Shown: positions 9,901 to 18,112 of the stretch, piece after piece
Position numbering within the stretch: position 1 is the first letter of the stretch
How the letters are laid out: each line of letters opens with the position of its first letter
NCBI GenBank assembly: GCA_030425205.1
Contig: JAUIAP010000006.1
Coordinates: 186,001-250,000, forward strand
Length of the DNA stretch: 64,000 nucleotides
Direction: 5' to 3'
DNA from: Anaerolineae bacterium
GTDB taxonomy: Bacteria; Chloroflexota; Anaerolineae; Promineifilales; Promineifilaceae
Notes under the pieces: generated by a model
What the model saw: the letters and a program-made list of their open reading frames with translations, nothing else
Told to the model about the DNA's origin: nothing
Databases searched by the model: none
Program-made: the position numbers and the translations under genes

Positions 9901-9928
9901 ATTATAACAAGCGTCATGTGTCTGTCAA
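9901..9928 (-). promoter_or_regulatory. Sigma-70 type promoter of serS
   Basis: On the minus strand TTGACA (9928-9923) and TATAAT (9906-9901) are both perfect consensus hexamers, 16 bases apart. Transcription would start near 9894, directly at the T-box leader. Confidence 0.85.
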
Positions 9929-9931
9929 TCC

Positions 9932-10588
9932 TTATTTTGTGACCATCGCCACTACATAATCAGGCACGGGGATCCCATCAGGCAAGCGATCATCGGCGAT
10001 TGGCTGGCCAAAATGGGTCGTCATTGGCACAACGCCCGCCCAATAGTCGAGCGCGTAATCTGCCTCATCATCCCCCACACCAGCTGCCCGAATTTTGGCA
10101 CTGGCTGTCGTTATGTCGATGGCGATCACGGTAGTTGCCTTCATCTCGACTGGATTTGGTTGGCGCGTGTCTGCCCAGCGACCGGGAATTAGCTTATCTG
10201 TGAAAATGGCGAGGGCGCGCATCTTTTCAGCGGGGTCGGTGACGGCACGACCCGTGCCAAAGATAACGGCCGAACGATAGTTGACGGAATGATGAAAGGC
10301 TGAACGCGCCAGTACCAACCCATCGATGTGGGTGACGGTGATGCAGATTTGTTTACCAAGTTCGGCATGTTTCATCAAGCGACTCGTCGTTGCGCCGTGC
10401 AGCAAGAGCGTGTCACCATCACGAGCGACGAGCGTCGGAATCACAATCGGCTGATCGTCGTCGGCAATGCCAACGTGTCCAATTAGTGCGGCATCGAGAA
10501 TCGGATAGATGGTCGCCTTGTCATAATGTCCGCGATTGGGTACACGGCGGACGCGGTTTAAGTTGGTCGGTGTAAATTGTTCTGTCAT
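9932..10588 (-). CDS. Pyridoxamine 5'-phosphate oxidase family (NimA/FMN-binding split-barrel-like) protein
   Basis: The 218-residue product resembles flavin-dependent split-barrel proteins of the PNPOx-like/NimA type. It has the N-terminal RRVPNRGHYDKATIYPILD region, the IPTLVARDGDTLLLHGATTS strand-turn, and a later HHSVNYRSAVIFG segment. Such proteins bind FMN or F420 and act on small heteroaromatics; the substrate is not known. The reading frame extends upstream to a TTG, but the ATG at 10588 starts the conserved part. It is divergent from a MocR/PdxR-like regulator, a pairing often seen with pyridoxal-phosphate linked genes, so the regulator probably controls it. AATTGG-type motifs lie between the two genes. 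Confidence 0.8.
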   Translation of the reverse strand: MTEQFTPTNLNRVRRVPNRGHYDKATIYPILDAALIGHVGIADDDQPIVIPTLVARDGDTLLLHGATTSRLMKHAELGKQICITVTHIDGLVLARSAFHHSVNYRSAVIFGTGRAVTDPAEKMRALAIFTDKLIPGRWADTRQPNPVEMKATTVIAIDITTASAKIRAAGVGDDEADYALDYWAGVVPMTTHFGQPIADDRLPDGIPVPDYVVAMVTK

Positions 10589-10720
10589 GTTTTCACTCGC
10601 AACCAATTTAGCAATGCGTGAACACCTGCCACAATTGGTTGTTGATTTTTACCCACAGCGTACAGTTCGATTGGTATGGAGACAAGAGCCAATTCGACAC
10701 AATCTGTTGGGACCAATTTG
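10589..10720. promoter_or_regulatory. Cluster of ACCAATT / AATTGGT motifs (possible MocR operator)
   Basis: The short divergent region and the first codons of the regulator contain five CCAATT-like sites in both orientations: AACCAATTT near 10601, ACAATTGGTT at 10631-10640, CGATTGGTA near 10669, GCCAATTCG near 10688 and GACCAATTT near 10711. MocR-type regulators often bind spaced repeats in the divergent promoter. Function here is inferred only from position and repetition. Confidence 0.4.
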
Positions 10721-12187
10721 ATCGACTTAGGCATGATTTCGTTGACACGTGGCAGCGGTGTTTCGCTGCATCGTCAGCTTTTTGAAGGGTTGCGCGAGGC
10801 CATTTTGAATGGGCAACTCCCCGTTGGAGTGCGGCTGCCGCCGACGCGCACGTTGGCAAAACAGCTTGCCGTTTCACGTAATACGGTCGTCAATGCGTTT
10901 GAGCAGTTGATGGCGGAAGGGTATCTGGTGACGAGGATCGGCGCGGGCACATTTGTGAGTGAGGCGTTGCCAGAGCGATGGTTGAGCGTAGAGGTGCCAA
11001 GACAAACTGGGCAAGTTGCGGTGGGCAGTCATGCGAATCTATCCAAGCGTGGTCACAAAATAGCGGCGATTCCAATTGGATCGCGTGAAAATGTGCGCCC
11101 ATTTCTGCCCGGAATGCCCGATGTGCGGCACTTTCCATTTAGCGTGTGGGAAAAGTTGTTGCGTCAGCAGCGGCACACAATGGCGGCACTTGGCTATAAC
11201 GATCCGCAGGGGGCGAGCGCATTACGCGAGGCGTTGGCGACCCATTTACAGCTGGCGCGCGGGCTGCGCTGTTCGGCCGATCAGATCATCATCACCAGCG
11301 GAACTCAGCACAGCCTTGACGTGGCAACACGGCTCTTGAGCGATGCTGGGGACACAGTTTGGATGGAGAATCCCGGCTATTCACGCGCAGTTGCCGCATT
11401 CCAGTGCAACGAGCTTGAGATAATCCCTGTGCCAGTTACGTCTAACGGCTTTGACGTAGAGGCGGCACAGCGATCCAGCTCGATAGCGCGGCTTGCGTAT
11501 GTCACGCCATCCCATCAATATCCGCTCGGCGTCACGATGAGCGCGGCGCGGCGGTTGGAACTGCTTGCATGGGCGGCGGAAAATGACGGTTGGATTTTGG
11601 AAGATGATTACGACAGCGAATTTCGGTTTGGCGGACATCCGCTGCCGTGCTTGCAGGGGATGGATGGTGCTGGGCGTGTGATTTACATTGGCACTTTCAG
11701 CAAGGTGTTGTTTCCTGCCTTGCGACTCGGCTATGTCGTTGTGCCACGGGGCTTGATTGTGGCATTTCGGTCGGCCATCGCGCACACGAGTCGCACGCCA
11801 AATTGGGTCACACAGTTGGCAATGGCCGACTTCTTGCGCGAGGGACACTATGCGCGACACGTGCGACGAATGCGGCTGCTATATGCGGAACGGCAGCGCG
11901 TATTGCTCGCTGAAATCGCTGATCAACAGTTGCCGCTTGCGATCGACGCAACGCCGGCGGGGCTACATGTTTTGGCGTGGTTGCCAGTTGACGTAGATGA
12001 TGTGGCAATTTCGGCCGAACTCGCCGCACACAACATCGCCGCACCGCCCCTCTCTTACTACAGCCTCACACCGCTTCAACGGGGCGGACTGGTTTTAGGG
12101 TTTGGGGGCTTCGACGTTACAGAAATTCGCCACGCGATCACAAGAATGGGATCCTTATTGATAAACTCGAAGCTTCTTGAAATCTGA
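10676..12187 (+). CDS. MocR/PdxR-type transcriptional regulator (GntR HTH fused to aminotransferase fold)
   Basis: The 503-residue protein has an N-terminal winged helix (about 30-95, with LPPTRTLAKQLAVSRNTVV) typical of GntR regulators. A type I aminotransferase-like domain fills the rest. That domain carries the pyridoxal-phosphate lysine motif GTFSKVLFPALRLGYVV and the upstream LEDDYDSEFRF motif. Members sense pyridoxal phosphate or amino compounds and regulate vitamin B6 or amino acid genes. It is divergent from a PNPOx-like gene, the likely target. Two starts are possible: ATG at 10676, or ATG at 10733 (MISLTRGSG), which fits the usual family N-terminus better and would leave several AATTGG sites in the leader. 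Confidence 0.9.
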   Translation: METRANSTQSVGTNLIDLGMISLTRGSGVSLHRQLFEGLREAILNGQLPVGVRLPPTRTLAKQLAVSRNTVVNAFEQLMAEGYLVTRIGAGTFVSEALPERWLSVEVPRQTGQVAVGSHANLSKRGHKIAAIPIGSRENVRPFLPGMPDVRHFPFSVWEKLLRQQRHTMAALGYNDPQGASALREALATHLQLARGLRCSADQIIITSGTQHSLDVATRLLSDAGDTVWMENPGYSRAVAAFQCNELEIIPVPVTSNGFDVEAAQRSSSIARLAYVTPSHQYPLGVTMSAARRLELLAWAAENDGWILEDDYDSEFRFGGHPLPCLQGMDGAGRVIYIGTFSKVLFPALRLGYVVVPRGLIVAFRSAIAHTSRTPNWVTQLAMADFLREGHYARHVRRMRLLYAERQRVLLAEIADQQLPLAIDATPAGLHVLAWLPVDVDDVAISAELAAHNIAAPPLSYYSLTPLQRGGLVLGFGGFDVTEIRHAITRMGSLLINSKLLEI

Positions 12188-12258
12188 CTGAATGAATCAG
12201 ATTGCATGGGGCCAGTCATACCAATCGTGACGACAAGTGATGTAAATTATAAGTCCTG

Positions 12259-12291
12259 AAAAACCGAGTTTCTGGCAGAAACTCGGTTTTT
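12259..12291. terminator. Bidirectional terminator-like hairpin
   Basis: AAAAACCGAGTTTCT (12259-12273), loop GGC, and AGAAACTCGGTTTTT (12277-12291) form a perfect 15-bp stem with an A-tract on one side and a T-tract on the other. It lies 72 bases after the MocR gene. The rest of 12188-12430 shows nothing recognisable. Confidence 0.75.
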
Positions 12292-12430
12292 GAAGGTGAC
12301 ACCTGTTCTCAGAATTGGCATTAGTTCTCGCTCTAACCGTGATTATGCCGCGACTTAATTATTCGCAAATCAACGCTGTGCTAAGGACATGAAAGTGCTG
12401 AAAAATGCGCATTGACGTTACAATTACAGG

Positions 12431-13573
12431 ATGAAAGAACATTTCTTGCTCGACCCAAAAGTTACCTTCCTCAATCATGGCTCGTTTGGCGCAACGCCGC
12501 GCCCTGTTTTTGACGAGTATCAGCGTTGGCAACGCAAGTTAGAACAGCAACCCGTTCACTTCATGGAGTATGAGTTGGCAACGGGGTTAAAGAATGTACG
12601 CGAGCATCTGGGGGAATTTTTGGGTGTTTCGGCCGAAACCCTCCTACTCATTCCAAACGCCACCTACGGGGTCAACTTGTTCGCCCACTCCTGCCAATTA
12701 GCCGCTGGCGACGAGATTTTGACGACCAACCATGAGTATGGCGCGTGTGAGGGTGCGATGACGATTGCCGCACAACGGCAAGGCGCGCAGCTCGTCTATG
12801 CGGACATCACGCTGCCCACAACAACCGATGAGGCGATCGTCGAGCAGTTTTTTGCCAAAGTTTCCCCGCGCACAAAGGTCGTCTACCTCAGCCACATCTC
12901 CTCCTTTACTGCGCTCACCTTCCCTGTCAAACAGATTTGCGCCCGCGCCCGCGAGCTCGGACTGACAACCATTATCGACGGGGCGCATGCACCAAATCAA
13001 TTGCCACTCAATCTCGCAGAGATCGGCGCAGATTTTTACACGGGCAACTTGCACAAGTGGGTTTGCGCTCCCAAAGGCTCAGCCTTCTTCTATGCGCGGG
13101 AAGCGCGACAGGCGCAAATCGAGCCGCTGATCGTCAGTTGGGATTGGACCGACAATCCACTATTGGACAGCGGCTCCGCCTATCTCAATCGCATCCAGTG
13201 GAGCGGCACCAATGATCCCGCCGCCTACTTTGCCGTCCCTGCTGCGCTCGACTTTCTCGCGCAGCATAATTGGCCGTCGGTGCGCGAGCGTTGCCATGAA
13301 TTAGTGCGCGATTGGTTGGAATTTATGGCAGGGCTAACCGGATTGCCATCTGAATATGGGCAGGCGCAGCATTATCAGCAAATGGCGGTTGCGGCGTTGC
13401 CACGACAATCAGATTTGCGTGCCTTCAAAGACCGTTTAAACAGGGAATTTAAGATCGAGATTCCCTGTTTGGAGTGGAATGGGAGACAGTTTATTCGGTT
13501 GTCGGTGCAGGGGTATAACGATTCGGCCGATATCGACTGTCTAAAATCAGCACTCACTCAATTGCTACAATAA
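12431..13573 (+). CDS. Class V aminotransferase, isopenicillin N epimerase-like
   Basis: The 380-residue pyridoxal-phosphate enzyme has the class V hallmarks. It begins with FLNHGSFGATPRPV. The mid region has HISSFTALTFPVK and IIDGAHAPNQLPL. The cofactor lysine lies in TGNLHKWVCAPKGSAFFY. The C-terminus has IRLSVQGYNDSADID. Homologues labelled isopenicillin-N epimerase in bacteria without penicillin pathways usually have unknown amino-acid or sulfur-linked substrates, so only the fold and cofactor use are secure. It stands as a single gene after a terminator. Only a weak purine stretch precedes the ATG. One TCGGCCGA palindrome lies near each end of the gene. Confidence 0.9.
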   Translation: MKEHFLLDPKVTFLNHGSFGATPRPVFDEYQRWQRKLEQQPVHFMEYELATGLKNVREHLGEFLGVSAETLLLIPNATYGVNLFAHSCQLAAGDEILTTNHEYGACEGAMTIAAQRQGAQLVYADITLPTTTDEAIVEQFFAKVSPRTKVVYLSHISSFTALTFPVKQICARARELGLTTIIDGAHAPNQLPLNLAEIGADFYTGNLHKWVCAPKGSAFFYAREARQAQIEPLIVSWDWTDNPLLDSGSAYLNRIQWSGTNDPAAYFAVPAALDFLAQHNWPSVRERCHELVRDWLEFMAGLTGLPSEYGQAQHYQQMAVAALPRQSDLRAFKDRLNREFKIEIPCLEWNGRQFIRLSVQGYNDSADIDCLKSALTQLLQ

Positions 13574-13598
13574 GTGGTAAGCACACAATTGCTACAGT

Positions 13599-13700
13599 GT
13601 AAAGTAAATTTTATAGCGTTGTCATTCTCGCGGAGGCGGGAATCCAGACTTAGAAAAGAATGGATACCTGCCTTCGCAGGTATGACAAGACTTACTTTAC
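13599..13700. repeat. MITE/REP-like palindromic element, copy 1
   Basis: The element is bounded by the inverted repeats GTAAAGTAA (13599-13607) and TTACTTTAC (13692-13700). It contains two internal hairpin arms: CGCGGAGGCGGGAATCC and GGATACCTGCCTTCGCAGG, the latter followed by TATGACA. A second pair of outer repeats, AAGTGGTAAG (13572-13581) and CTTACCACTT (13707-13716), surrounds it. It fills the gap between two convergent genes. A close copy lies at 24811-24913. Confidence 0.8.
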
Positions 13701-13739
13701 GATGCACTTACCACTTTTTTGAGCGCGGCTGCGTCACGA

Positions 13740-14894
13740 TTATTGATAAATAATGACGGCTGGACGTGGGCTGAGTGACATCGTTTGCTCAGGCGTGAGC
13801 AGATAGTCATCATAGACAAAGAAATGCTTGATGCCACCATACTCAAACGCTGGCTCGGCCGCATATTGCCAGTAGTTTTTCATCTTTACATCTGTCCGAA
13901 ACGTGCCGTCTGAGTCAATCACCAACTCGACATTGGGGTAGTTTTGGATATTCTGCTTGTCGGGTAGCATCGAATCCTTGAACTGGTGCAAGATCAACAC
14001 CTTGTTTACGCCCGTCTCCATCGCAATTTTCTGCAACTCACCCTGCACCCAGTTAATATCGGCCGCGGGCGTCTGCCCGACGCTGATGCCTGGAATCTGT
14101 TCATCCGTCATATCAAATTCTGGATCAATCGCCAATTGCGTGTGCGGATGATAGAGGAAGTGCTTGATACGCTCGAACTCCTCTTGAATGGTCACGCGAC
14201 CGGGCTGGATGTCCAAAATGTTGCCACATTCATAGATGTCAGATGATGCGATCCAGACTTCAATCGTTGGCAGATCAACGACATGTCGATATTCGGGTGG
14301 GTTCGCGTTGGCAACGGTTGTTACCATGTGGTAGGTACACATCGCGTGGCGACTATCAAGTGGTTGGTATTCAGCAATCAACCCATTGATATAGCTCGTC
14401 ATCTGTTTACGCGGATAGTTGCCAAGAATGCCAAGCGCACGCCCCCATGGACTACCATAAAACGCAATCATTTGATAGCGCGAAAGGTAGGGCTGTGGAT
14501 TGCCTGGTGAGGCATTGACGGGAGGCCGCGCCGCATTAGGGGGGCCGGGTGTCCATGTTGGTGCAATTGTCGGCGTGGGTGTGAAAATCGGTGTCGGCGT
14601 TTCCGTTGGGGTCGGCGTCGCCGTCGGTGTGTTCGTCGCTGGCAAAGGGGTGGAAGTCGGCACAGATGTCAGCGTTGGGGGTGCGGCGTTAATCGTCGGC
14701 GCAGCCAACTCCTCATCCACCACAATGACCTCTGTCGGTTCAACTGGCTCGGTTGCCGCAGGTTCGGCCGTATTGGTGACAACTTCCGCAAGCGATTGGG
14801 CAGTTGTTGCCTGTGGAATCTCACTCTGTTGTCCACATGACATGACCAGTGCAAGCATTATTCCAAGCAGAATTAATTGTAAAAATCGAATCAT
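13740..14894 (-). CDS. Secreted lipoprotein with Thr/Pro-rich spacer, unknown C-terminal domain
   Basis: The 384-residue product starts with a signal peptide ending in the lipobox-like ALVMSCG, with Cys20 as the probable lipid anchor. An Ala/Thr/Pro-rich spacer follows to about residue 130, including TPTETPTPIFTPTPTIAPTW. The globular part has YGSPWGRALGILGNYP, PTIEVWIASSD and HPHTQLAIDPEFDM, resembling secreted proteins that look like a TIM-barrel hydrolase domain. I do not recognise a named family. Its ATG overlaps the stop of the polysaccharide deacetylase gene by four bases, so the two are translated together and probably act at the cell surface or wall. Confidence 0.75.
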   Translation of the reverse strand: MIRFLQLILLGIMLALVMSCGQQSEIPQATTAQSLAEVVTNTAEPAATEPVEPTEVIVVDEELAAPTINAAPPTLTSVPTSTPLPATNTPTATPTPTETPTPIFTPTPTIAPTWTPGPPNAARPPVNASPGNPQPYLSRYQMIAFYGSPWGRALGILGNYPRKQMTSYINGLIAEYQPLDSRHAMCTYHMVTTVANANPPEYRHVVDLPTIEVWIASSDIYECGNILDIQPGRVTIQEEFERIKHFLYHPHTQLAIDPEFDMTDEQIPGISVGQTPAADINWVQGELQKIAMETGVNKVLILHQFKDSMLPDKQNIQNYPNVELVIDSDGTFRTDVKMKNYWQYAAEPAFEYGGIKHFFVYDDYLLTPEQTMSLSPRPAVIIYQ

Positions 14895-15910
14895 TGCTCC
14901 TCCGCAAGATAGGTCGTTGGGTTCTCACTTAATAGAACTGTCAACGGAACAAAGGTATAGCCGCGCTGCTGCATCGTGCCGATATAGCGGTCGATGACAG
15001 CAGGCATTTCAGGTCGCCCTGTGTGAGCGTAAAGAATACCGCCCGCATGGCTCGATTCAAGCAGCGTGCGGCACATCATATCTTCGTCAAATTCGGGTCG
15101 CCAATCTTCCGGGCTTCCCGACCAGATAACGGTCGTCCAACCGGCCTCATACGCTGCCGCAAGACTGACATCGGAGCGTGAGCCAAACGGCGGCCGTAGC
15201 CATGGCTTGGTCGTCTTGCCCGTCAACCGCTGCACAACCGCCTCCGTGCGATTGAGTTCATCCTGCACGGTGGCGGCGTCCATCTCTTTCATGTTGCCAT
15301 GTGTGTAAGTGTGATTGGCAAGCTCGTGGCCGCGCTGCACAAACATATCGATCCATGAGGGATTGTTGTCTGCCCAGCTTCCAAGAATAAACATCGTCGT
15401 CTTGACATGATGCCTGTCCAACACGTCGAGAATTTCCGCGAGTGGTTCGGGACTGCCTTCAACATCAAACCCCAAATGGATTAAGTTATTTGCACCACGC
15501 CCTGAGAATACTTCATTTTGCCATGCGGGTGGACGCGGCCAATCTGCGCCGTCAACACGGAAGGGTGCTTGTGCGGCTATGACCGCAGCGCGTGGAAGAC
15601 AATCATTTTCGCCTAATGTGACCGCCCCGACCGTTGGTTCAAGCGTTAGCGTTGGTATGTCCACCGTCGGTTCGGCGGTTGGCTCCATTGTCGCGGTGGG
15701 AGGAACTGCGGTCGGCGCGGGGGTAAACGTGACAGGCGGGGGCAGCGTCGGCACGGTGGTTGCAGTTGGCGTCACCGTTGGGGGGGTGGTTGCGGTCGGG
15801 GATGGGGATTGGGTAATTGTCGGCACAATCACCTCTGGTGACGCACACCCAATTAGTAGACACAGCAATACAATCGTCGCCGTCCAGCGACCCAATTTCC
15901 ATTTCTCCAT
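14891..15910 (-). CDS. Polysaccharide deacetylase lipoprotein (NodB domain)
   Basis: The carbohydrate esterase 4 family removes acetyl groups from cell-wall or surface glycans. The 339-residue protein has a signal peptide with lipobox LLIGCAS and a Thr/Pro-rich spacer to about 100. The NodB domain then shows motif 1 HLGFDVEG, motif 2 HELANHTYTHG (the His-x3-His metal pair), motif 3 RPPFGSRS and a late ILYAHTG. The usual motif 1 TFDD is altered to GFDV, keeping the first Asp. The ATG at 15910 is chosen over an upstream TTG, as AGG lies 6 bases before it. The downstream lipoprotein overlaps by four bases. Confidence 0.88.
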   Translation of the reverse strand: MEKWKLGRWTATIVLLCLLIGCASPEVIVPTITQSPSPTATTPPTVTPTATTVPTLPPPVTFTPAPTAVPPTATMEPTAEPTVDIPTLTLEPTVGAVTLGENDCLPRAAVIAAQAPFRVDGADWPRPPAWQNEVFSGRGANNLIHLGFDVEGSPEPLAEILDVLDRHHVKTTMFILGSWADNNPSWIDMFVQRGHELANHTYTHGNMKEMDAATVQDELNRTEAVVQRLTGKTTKPWLRPPFGSRSDVSLAAAYEAGWTTVIWSGSPEDWRPEFDEDMMCRTLLESSHAGGILYAHTGRPEMPAVIDRYIGTMQQRGYTFVPLTVLLSENPTTYLAEEQ

Positions 15911-16068
15911 TTGCAACCTACGTGGCTTTTAGACCGCTACCTTTGAGTGAGGCGGCTTTGCACTCCCACTTACTAAATGCACAGTGGACGGGCAATTATG
16001 GCTTATTCCAATGCACAAGAAAAGCGAAATTCATGCAATATTGGCTGGCTACTCATGCAATTGACGCA

Positions 16069-16089
16069 TTGAATACAAACTGTATTCAA
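16069..16089. promoter_or_regulatory. Perfect inverted repeat, possible operator
   Basis: TTGAATACA and TGTATTCAA pair exactly around a 3-base centre. Its symmetry and spacing fit a dimeric helix-turn-helix protein. No T-tract follows, so it is unlikely to be a terminator. It lies 264 bases before ndh and 159 bases before the deacetylase start on the other strand. Confidence 0.45.
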
Positions 16090-16204
16090 AAGCAGGGTCA
16101 GGTGGGAGAGCGAGGGTTTTTCGGGCGATAATTTCACCCCAAAATGGTGCATGTCATTTTGTGAGAAAAATATGTGTGTCCGCTAACGTGATTCATCCCC
16201 GCGT

Positions 16205-16222
16205 TTGTTAAAATTTTCACAA
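16205..16222. promoter_or_regulatory. Rex-type redox operator upstream of NDH-2
   Basis: TTGTTAAAATTTTCACAA matches 13 of the 14 fixed positions of the known Rex box TTGTGAA-N4-TTCACAA. The symmetry extends outward to CGTTTGT...ACAAACG. Rex is an NADH/NAD-sensing repressor that controls ndh in several Gram-positive lineages, and the gene 131 bases downstream is an NDH-2. No rex gene is in the window, so the link is inferred. Confidence 0.6.
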
Positions 16223-16352
16223 ACGAATTTGATCGTTGGGATTTTGGACATTGAGAAAATTTTGGCATAGAACGATAGATAATAGGCGACAGATGCCCAT
16301 TGGCTCTCCAAGCTAAATTTTTTACTTACAATGTCCCAACAAGGAACAAACC

Positions 16353-17624
16353 ATGAACCCCAAAGTGATTATCATTGGCGCGGGATTTGGCGGATTAGAA
16401 GCAGCGACAAAGCTGGCAAAAGAACCGGTTGATATACTGCTGATCGACAAGAATAATTTTCACACATTTACACCGCTGATCTATCAAGTGGCGACCTGTG
16501 CGCTTGATCCCAGCGAGGTCGCCTACCCCGTGCGCGGCATATTCAGACGCAATCGCAACGTTTCGTTTCTGCTCGGGACAGTCACGGCAATCGACACGGA
16601 TAGCCAGACGATCACGGTCGAACATAGCGATGGGCAGCGCAGCGAGCATTACGATGCATTGATTGTTGCGGGCGGCAGCGTTTATAACTTCTTTGGCATG
16701 GAAGATGTGGCGCGGCACAGTTATGTCTTAGACGAGTTGAGCGATGCGGTGCGCTTGCGCAATCATATTTTGCGACTGTTTGAAAAGGCGGTTTGGGAAG
16801 AAGATTCGGCCGAAAGAGCCGCCTTGACCACAATGGTCGTTGTCGGGGGCGGCCCGACGGGGATCGAGACAGCGGGGGCAATCTATGAGCTATACAACCA
16901 CGTGCTCAGCCATGAATTTTCACAACGCAAATTGCGGGCGCGGGTGGTGTTGGTTGAAATGCAGGATCATCTGCTCGCCCCCTACCCACACAGCTTGCAA
17001 CACGCAGCATTGACGCAGTTGCGCTCTTTGGGCGTCGAGGTAATTTTAGGGAATGGGTTAGATGGCGTTTCGGCCGATTCTGTCACTCTCAGCGATGGCA
17101 CAGAAATACCAACTCACACGCTGATCTGGTCGGCTGGCGTCAAAGCATCCCCACTCGCAGAGATGTTGGGTGTTGAGTTGGCAAGGGCGGGGCGTGTCCC
17201 AATCGATGCGCAAACGAAGGTGTTGGGTCTAGAAAATGTCTATGCCGTCGGCGACATGACCTATCTCGAAGATCCAGAAGGCAACCCATATCCTATGTTG
17301 ATCCCCGTTGCGCAACAGCAGGCGGAAGTCGCCGCGCACAACATCATGGCCGCCATCAACGGCACTGCGACAAAACAGTTCCGCTATAAAGATCGCGGCA
17401 TTATGGCCACAATTGGGCGCAAGCGGGCCGTTGCATGGCTCTATAATCGGGTCACGCTCAAGGGACGACTGGCGTGGCTCGCGTGGTTGGGTTTGCATTT
17501 GGTTACGCTGCTCGGTTTCCGCAATCGGCTCAACGTATTGGTCAACTGGACGTGGAACTATTTCACCTATGATCGGTCTGCCCGCTTATTACTCGAACAG
17601 CAGCAACGCATTGCGAAGCAGTAA
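16353..17624 (+). CDS. ndh: Type II NADH dehydrogenase (NDH-2)
   Basis: The non-proton-pumping flavoprotein passes electrons from NADH to quinone at the inner face of the membrane. At 423 residues it is of normal size. The first dinucleotide fold IIIGAGFGGLEAA (6-18) binds FAD and the second, VVVGGGPTGIETAG (near 162-175), binds NADH. The FTPLIYQVA segment near residue 40 and the AVGDMTYLED motif that closes the FAD site are typical of NDH-2. A hydrophobic C-terminal part (LAWLAWLGLHLVTLLGF) gives membrane contact. AAGGA precedes the ATG. The Rex-like box upstream suggests control by the NADH/NAD ratio. A Nudix gene follows after 22 bases, so the two may be cotranscribed. Confidence 0.93.
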   Translation: MNPKVIIIGAGFGGLEAATKLAKEPVDILLIDKNNFHTFTPLIYQVATCALDPSEVAYPVRGIFRRNRNVSFLLGTVTAIDTDSQTITVEHSDGQRSEHYDALIVAGGSVYNFFGMEDVARHSYVLDELSDAVRLRNHILRLFEKAVWEEDSAERAALTTMVVVGGGPTGIETAGAIYELYNHVLSHEFSQRKLRARVVLVEMQDHLLAPYPHSLQHAALTQLRSLGVEVILGNGLDGVSADSVTLSDGTEIPTHTLIWSAGVKASPLAEMLGVELARAGRVPIDAQTKVLGLENVYAVGDMTYLEDPEGNPYPMLIPVAQQQAEVAAHNIMAAINGTATKQFRYKDRGIMATIGRKRAVAWLYNRVTLKGRLAWLAWLGLHLVTLLGFRNRLNVLVNWTWNYFTYDRSARLLLEQQQRIAKQ

Positions 17625-17646
17625 TTTTCAGGTACAACTATATTAA

Positions 17647-18102
17647 ATGGCAAGATTTAGCACAGAACGCGAAGCGTCAGCAGGCGGCGTGGTCATCCGC
17701 GAGGGAACGGATGGCTATGAGGTTGCGCTGATCTCGGTCGAGCGATACGACGACACGCGCTGGCAGTTGCCAAAGGGACATGTTGAAGAGGGTGAAAATT
17801 TAGAGGAAGCCGCCCTGCGTGAAGTGCGTGAGGAAACGGGAATTTCGGCCGAAATTATCACCCCACTCACCACCATCGACTACTGGTTCTTCACCAAACG
17901 GGATTATAGACAAGTCCGCATTCATAAGTTTGTGCGTTTCTATCTGATGCGCTACCTGTCTGGCAGCACGGCCGATCATGATTGGGAGGTTGTCGAAGCA
18001 CGCTGGTTTCCAATTCAAGAGGCTGTCGCTAATTTGGCGTTTGATGATGAGCGGGATCGTGTGCAAGAGTCGATTGCCTATCTAGTTAGTGAACGAGTTT
18101 AA
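17647..18102 (+). CDS. Nudix hydrolase
   Basis: The 151-residue protein has a complete Nudix box at 44-66 (G-x5-E-x7-REVREETGI), with the Glu residues that bind Mg or Mn. Nudix enzymes cleave nucleoside diphosphates linked to another group. The substrate is not evident: the KGHVEEGEN start and small size resemble the MutT/Ap4A-hydrolase type. It follows ndh by 22 bases without a clear ribosome binding site and converges with the minus-strand gene at 18113. One TCGGCCGA lies just after the Nudix box, coding Ser-Ala-Glu. Confidence 0.88.
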   Translation: MARFSTEREASAGGVVIREGTDGYEVALISVERYDDTRWQLPKGHVEEGENLEEAALREVREETGISAEIITPLTTIDYWFFTKRDYRQVRIHKFVRFYLMRYLSGSTADHDWEVVEARWFPIQEAVANLAFDDERDRVQESIAYLVSERV

Positions 18103-18112
18103 GATGGATGCC

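Larger units (their letters stand above)
15911..16352. other. Long intergenic region upstream of NDH-2
   Basis: These 442 bases are AT-rich. They hold a perfect 9-bp inverted repeat TTGAATACA-AAC-TGTATTCAA (16069-16089) and a Rex-like box at 16205-16222. AAGGA at about 16342 serves the ndh start. No open frame of convincing composition is present. Confidence 0.6.
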
